Below, piece by piece: positions 10,248 through 14,534 of a DNA stretch of 14,534 nucleotides. The stretch's first letter is position 1. Every line of letters begins with the position of its first letter. A program made the translations under genes and the position numbers. Source of the stretch: Strongyloides papillosus (taxonomy: Eukaryota; Nematoda; Chromadorea; Rhabditida; Strongyloididae); assembly GCA_005656395.1 (NCBI GenBank), contig SRSI01000067.1, positions 1 through 14,534 on the forward strand, read 5' to 3'. The notes below the pieces were generated by a model, which did no database searches, was not told the origin of the DNA, and saw only the letters and a list, made by a program, of their open reading frames with translations.

Positions 10248-11578
10248 ATGGTTACATTAAATAATGAAAATGACATTGAAGAACGTAATTTGCATACAAC
10301 CATAAATGTACAAAATTCAACGAATCACAATACATGTGGAAAAAGAAAGCATATATTTGATTTATTACTAAATAATAAAGTATGTATGGTTTGCATTAAT
10401 CTTGTACGGTGGTTTCCAGTTGTTCTTGTGTTTGGAATGTTGGGTGGGCCTATTATGCCTATGTCGTTATATTATGTTTTGGTAAGGAAATTTTGACTAA
10501 TTTTTAATTGATTGTTTAGGAGTTATTGATAATTTATTCAAAAGAATAGTCTTCTAATAATTCTTCATATTTTAACGGGATTATTTATGTGGTCATATCT
10601 AGCGACGGTTTTTACTGAAAATGGAAAAATTCCAGAAGAGTTTTATCTTCCATATGAAGTCAACGAAGATGTTAAAAATGCAGGTAGTAATGATATTGCA
10701 AAGGAAATTGTACGAAGATAGTAAAAATGGCATAATCTCCTATTCAAAATAGATTATATGATCAGGCATATCGATACTGTCATCAATGTTCTCTAGTGAA
10801 GCCTGACAGAGCTCATCATTGCTCAATATGTAGGAAGTGCATTTTGAAATTCGATCACCATTGTCCATGGGTCAATAATTGTGTATTATGTATTCCAATT
10901 ATAAATATTTTTATTCTATTTCTTGGATATGGTTTGGTACTTTGCTTTTTGTTGCATTATCGAATTTAGATACTATTATTTTTTTATAAAAGGAATCTCT
11001 TCACACTCAGGAACATTAAATTCTGTTGGTACAAGCTTCCAATTAATATTTCCTGGAATTTATTTCTACATGTTTGGTATATCTTTATCCTGCTTATTTT
11101 TCTTTCATATTTATTTAATATCAAAACATCGTTCAACTTTGGAATCTTACAAAGCGCCGGTATTTACTTTTGGTGTTGATAAGAATGCTTATAATATATC
11201 TTTAAACCAAACTATTGCAGAAGTGTTTGGTAAAAAACCATTTTAGTGGTTCTTACCAATAAAATTCAAACGTAAGTTGTGAAATTGTTCTTTGCATGTG
11301 ATTTTGCAAATATGCTGTGCTTTATAATTTCTACCCGTTTGTCATTTATTAGCTCTGGAGATGGCATCGTTTTCCTTTATAATGGTTCGGGAACGGCGAT
11401 TTATGCGCATGAAGAGGCAACGATTTCTTTAAATAACATTACTAATAATTCTACGATAAGGGTTATAGATAATCATAGTGAAAACACATTGCAAACTATG
11501 GGTGATACCTCAAATTTCGGGTTAAAAAATGAAAATGATACTAGAATTAACAAGAATGGTATGTTTTTTAACCACTAA
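10248..11578 (+). CDS. zDHHC palmitoyltransferase, ZDHHC2/15/20-like, frame heavily interrupted
   Basis: Membrane S-acyltransferase that palmitoylates cysteines (known). Exon 1 (10248-10481) encodes an N-terminal cytosolic tail and TM1 ([16 protein letters not shown]). A 38 bp intron (10482-10519) follows. Exon 2 gives TM2 ([19 protein letters not shown]), the Cys-rich domain [20 protein letters not shown] and [12 protein letters not shown] (DHHC at 10853-10864), TM3 ([10 protein letters not shown]), TM4 ([20 protein letters not shown]), then [12 protein letters not shown] (TTxE-like) and AEVFGKKPF, the PaCCT-type motif. After an 81 bp intron (11272-11352), [13 protein letters not shown] matches the family's SSxGDG segment. 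Frame shifts or stops occur near 10540, 10555, 10716, 10738, 10886, 10909 and 10962, plus an in-frame TAG at 11244-11246 directly before the family-like WFLPI. Each side translates to conserved residues. The TAA at 11576-11578 may lie in a further intron, because GTATGT at 11559 is a good donor. Class is sure; exact orthologue is not. Confidence 0.88.
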
Positions 11579-11699
11579 TACTAATGTCTTTGTGGCGTAA
11601 TATTTGCAAAGTCAGAATTGTTTTGTGCTTGTCTATTTGATTTAATTGCTTTACTACTTCTTTTTTCAAATAAATTTTTGTAATTAAATGTCTTTTTAG

Positions 11700-11829
11700 T
11701 CAAGGAAGTGGCATAGTATATCGAACATCTACCTTTACTTTATCAGCATAAAAAAAGAATTAACACAGAATCATTATCACATCGGATGAAGAAGAAGAAG
11801 AAAAGTCGAACGATGATAATTGTGAGTAG
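11700..11829 (+). CDS. Possible acidic C-terminal exon of the zDHHC gene
   Basis: If GTATGT at 11559 is a donor, the TTTTTAG ending at 11699 is the natural acceptor (141 bp intron). The following frame reads GSGIVYRTSTFTLSA, is interrupted, then reads TSDEEEEEKSNDDNCE up to TAG at 11827-11829. KKELTQNHYH lies between in another frame. Polar, acidic tails are common in zDHHC enzymes, but no family match is possible here. The splice phase does not join cleanly without another indel. It could also belong to the next gene. Confidence 0.33.
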
Positions 11830-12279
11830 AAGATGACAAAGTATGGGTGAAGCGGATATCAAGAGATAATTCACAGAAAATGGTAAGAAACTTCGTTCAC
11901 TATTAGATCGGGTGGGTTCAATACGCTTCAATTTCTCAATCTGATGACTATAGACCCTGAAATTCATTAGATAAAACAGATAGTATAGATTATATAAAAA
12001 GTGATTCATGTGTTTTTTTTAATTTATAATACATATATTGCGAAGACATCTAATGCCTATTATAATAAAAACAATTTGTTGTACAAGTCATGGTATGAAG
12101 ATTAAATTTTCATTATTAGTGTTCTTTCTTCATTTTTATTTTAAAACATATTGAAAATCAATCATCAAATATTTCAATATAATAATCGTTTCTTTCTTCA
12201 GTATATTTTATTCGTGTATGCCCTAACTTAATGATAATTTTAATAAACACTTAAGTTATTTCTTATAATTTTAGAAATT
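11830..12279. other. Spacer with short coding-like fragments
   Basis: Plus-strand frames give VEDDKVWVKRISRDNSQKMV (about 11825-11890), then SQSDDYRP and DKTDSIDYIKSDS in the same frame but between stops, fading into AT-rich DNA after about 12030. These may be further zDHHC tail or another gene's exon. From 12040 to 12270 I see only AT-rich spacer ending in a T-rich ATTTTAG acceptor-like site at 12274. Confidence 0.3.
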
Positions 12280-14534
12280 ATGGATAAACCAACATGCTCT
12301 CTGCTGAAAAATCTGACTGCCAAAGTTGCATCGCTACTGCTGAATCGGAACAAAGAGGTAGTACAAAATTACCCCAAACAATTCAACTCAATATATCAGA
12401 AGAAGATATTGAAAGTTAAAAGCTTCTTAGATTGGAAGGAAAATTTGCGTACATACAATAATGATTCCACCAAACAAAAAGTCCTGATGTTTCAACTTCT
12501 ATTGTCTCAAAAGAAGAAGAATCAAAAATGCCCCATTTTTAAAAAATAATGATGGTTCAAAATAACTGTTATTGATCTTCAGTAGAATAATTACAACCAT
12601 TCCTCTAATAAACCAAATGCTCCTTTTGGTGGATTTAATAACAACATTAAAAACGACGAAAATAACTTAAGTTTAGTTTTTAATGATCATTCGGCAAAAA
12701 TAAGTATGACATTACGATGAAGTTGCCAACAATTGAAGAAATTAAATATGCTGGTAACAAAATCCAAAATGTGATATAAAGTTTTCTTTTTACGAGTTAT
12801 TTAAAAAACTAAATGAAAATCATGAAAACGATGTAAGAAGTGTATTAATGAGTGTATCAACATTACTATGTCAAGACATTACAAAAATTATGTATTTTCT
12901 AGATGGCCAACTTGAAACAGATAGGACTGTCATGGAGTATCTTACTTAGATACGTACGGAATTGATACAACTGAATTTGAAAATGCAGGATTTTCTTTTA
13001 ATAATGTTATAGAATGGGGAATGGAAATGAGTACTTTACAAAATTAGACAACTATAAATTATGTTGAAAAGAAAGTAATAATTTGAAAAGGATATTTTTG
13101 TGAGGAAAATTTAAACATTCATAATAAAAAAAAATGAGAAGGAAGGAAGAGAAAGCGATATTTCTACTTTAGCAAAATGATTCTCTTTTAATTAATGAAA
13201 TTAAAGGGAAAATGATACTTGTTATATGTACTTTATAGGCGTCCTCCTGAAAAATATATCCAATACCTCAATCGATAATAACATTTTTATTTTGTGATGA
13301 ACCACTTGATGAAAACTTTTGTAAAAAGTATTTAACTGCGATTGCTTCGAAGATGTTTGCAGTAAATATTTTCGATAATGCTATTGAAGTAAAAAAGGAG
13401 AATGGTACTATATTCTTTGTACTCAATAAGAAGGAAAACGAACTATGGGAGATGTTTTGTGTAAATGTGGAGATATGCTGCTATACTGGCAAAGAAGTTG
13501 ATATTACGTCAATAAGTCAAATTCCAAAAGAAACAAATATCACTAAAAATATCTTGGTATTTGGATACCAAAAGATATTAAAAATTTTCTGACTTGTTTA
13601 AGACATTTTTTATTTCTATCAAATGATAATGATTTTTTTTTATAATTGTAAAACTATTATATGGTTTATGCAACTATTATTTCCAACGATCAAATTGATT
13701 ATTTTTATTTTATTAAAACGCAATTTTTAGTGCATATTAAAAATTTAAGTGAGAATATTTTATCAATTATAAAGGGACATTTCAAAATATTTATGATAAA
13801 TGTAAATAATCCATACTTATAAGATGAAGGAATCAAATAGCAATGAAAAGACATACTCTTTTTTTGATAAATAGAAACATCAAGTACACAAGTATCCACT
13901 ACATATAGTGGAAGCTTTTATATTTTCAAAATCTAATTTTTCTGGTCTCTACTATATTCTAAATCAACGGCAGATACTTCTACAAAATTGATACTAATAA
14001 TTTCTCTAAAATTAAGTTATTAGATCAGAAAAAAATAGAGGAATATTGTCGAAAGTAGTGATGAAGAATTCTTAAAGCCATTATCATGTCAATTTCAGAA
14101 AATAATTCTAATTCAACCAACCACGAAAATCACGATAGATGTTGAAATTCTACATTAAGAGAAGTTTGAATGTTTATAAAATAATAACTACAAATTTAGG
14201 ATTAAGCAATCATCCACATATAAAATCTTTTATAAAACTAAATTTTACAAGTTATTCTTTTAATTTCCATGAATATGCCGTACTTCACTTAGTGATAAAC
14301 CTTTATTATTCTCTTATAGTGCATTATTTCAATATGAAAAATTTTGATCTATTCAGAAAATGATTTAAAAGAATTACTTGAAATGGATATTTTAACATTT
14401 TTGATACCCCTGAAGCAGAACATATTTCCTTTTAAAAAAGTGTTCCAAATCAGGAGAACTAAAAATAATTCCTAGAGTTATCAAAATTTCCCAATTCAAG
14501 GCAGAAATAATTCACCATCAAGTCAGTGAAGAAA
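12280..14534 (+). pseudogene. Unassigned plus-strand coding-like region, broken into many frames
   Basis: No long intact gene, but several plus-strand blocks look protein-derived. 12306-12416 (37 codons): EKSDCQSCIATAESEQRGST, then KLPQTIQLNISEEDIES. 12586-12717 (44 codons): NNYNHSSNKPNAPFGGFNNN, then DENNLSLVFNDHS. 12717-12776 then 12773-12946 (58 codons): LPTIEEIKYAGNKIQN, KFSFYELFKKLNENHENDV, FLDGQLETDRTVMEYL. 12946-13044 (33 codons): LDTYGIDTTEFENAGFSF. 13251-13592 (113 codons): CDEPLDENFCKKYLTAIASK, IFDNAIEVKKENGTIFFVLN, ILVFGYQK. 13850-14130: STQVSTTYSGSF, STADTSTK, ESSDEEFLKPLSCQF. The blocks are polar, Ser/Thr/Asn-rich in places, and carry two FG dipeptides. The first block resembles the NKxDxxxCIAC part of a RanBP2-type zinc finger, but lacks a clear C-x2-C first half. 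I would suggest a nucleoporin-like gene only weakly. It may be a real gene with consensus errors, as in the neighbours, or a decayed one. It probably continues past the right edge. Confidence 0.35.

Noticed and set aside
11743..12009. 88-codon minus-strand frame
   Set aside because: Its Phe and Leu runs are the reverse of the GAA run and A-rich tract; plus-strand frames are more protein-like.
13705..14363. Frames at 13705-13899 (minus) and 14139-14363 (plus)
   Set aside because: Low-complexity translations; alternative plus frames in the same stretch look more coding-like, and neither has a recognisable motif.

Overview
The window is AT-rich eukaryotic nuclear DNA. Its genes have very small GT-AG introns (37, 38, 39, 41, 43, 45, 55 and 81 bp are supported here, most with a T-rich tail before the AG), short gene spacings and no operon-style ribosome binding sites. 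The gene set includes a Tip60-type MYST acetyltransferase with a chromo barrel, an extended synaptotagmin with SMP and three C2 domains, and a BAF53-type actin-related protein. That set is metazoan. Together with the tiny introns and base composition it fits a small-genome nematode such as a strongyloidid. The species is an inference; no marker gene in the window fixes it.

Layout, left to right: (1) 1-1050, minus: 5' part of an ACTL6/BAF53 (Arp4) gene running off the left edge. (2) 1594-1899, minus: Sm protein E. (3) 2057-3010, plus: KTI12, divergent from SmE across 157 bp. (4) 3184-3324, minus: an unassigned 46-codon basic ORF. (5) 3486-5977, minus: extended synaptotagmin. (6) 5978-7082: about 1.1 kb of AT-rich spacer with no gene I can support. 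(7) 7083-8522, minus: KAT5/Tip60, three exons, fully intact. (8) 8791-9645, plus: PSMD8/Rpn12, divergent from KAT5 across 268 bp. (9) 10248 to about 11578, possibly 11829, plus: a zDHHC palmitoyltransferase of the ZDHHC2/15/20 type. (10) 11830-14534: AT-rich sequence with short plus-strand coding-like blocks in changing frames, including an FG-bearing Asn-rich block and a Cys-containing block. I could not assign it.

Most genes are unrelated housekeeping functions: chromatin (ACTL6 and KAT5 are both subunits of NuA4/Tip60-type complexes), splicing (SmE), tRNA wobble modification (KTI12), ER-plasma membrane contacts (E-Syt), proteasome (PSMD8) and protein S-acylation (zDHHC). I see no novel multi-gene system.

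The most striking signal is a set of single-base indels in six of the seven recognised genes, mostly in or beside homopolymers. When each is discounted, the reading frame returns to residues conserved in that family, and total lengths fall at normal family values. This looks more like uncorrected consensus errors in an assembly than true gene decay. The indels are uneven: none in KAT5 or the first 2 kb of E-Syt, four within about 55 bp of ACTL6, and seven or more in the zDHHC gene. Gene ends given for affected genes span the whole reconstructed locus rather than a single open frame.
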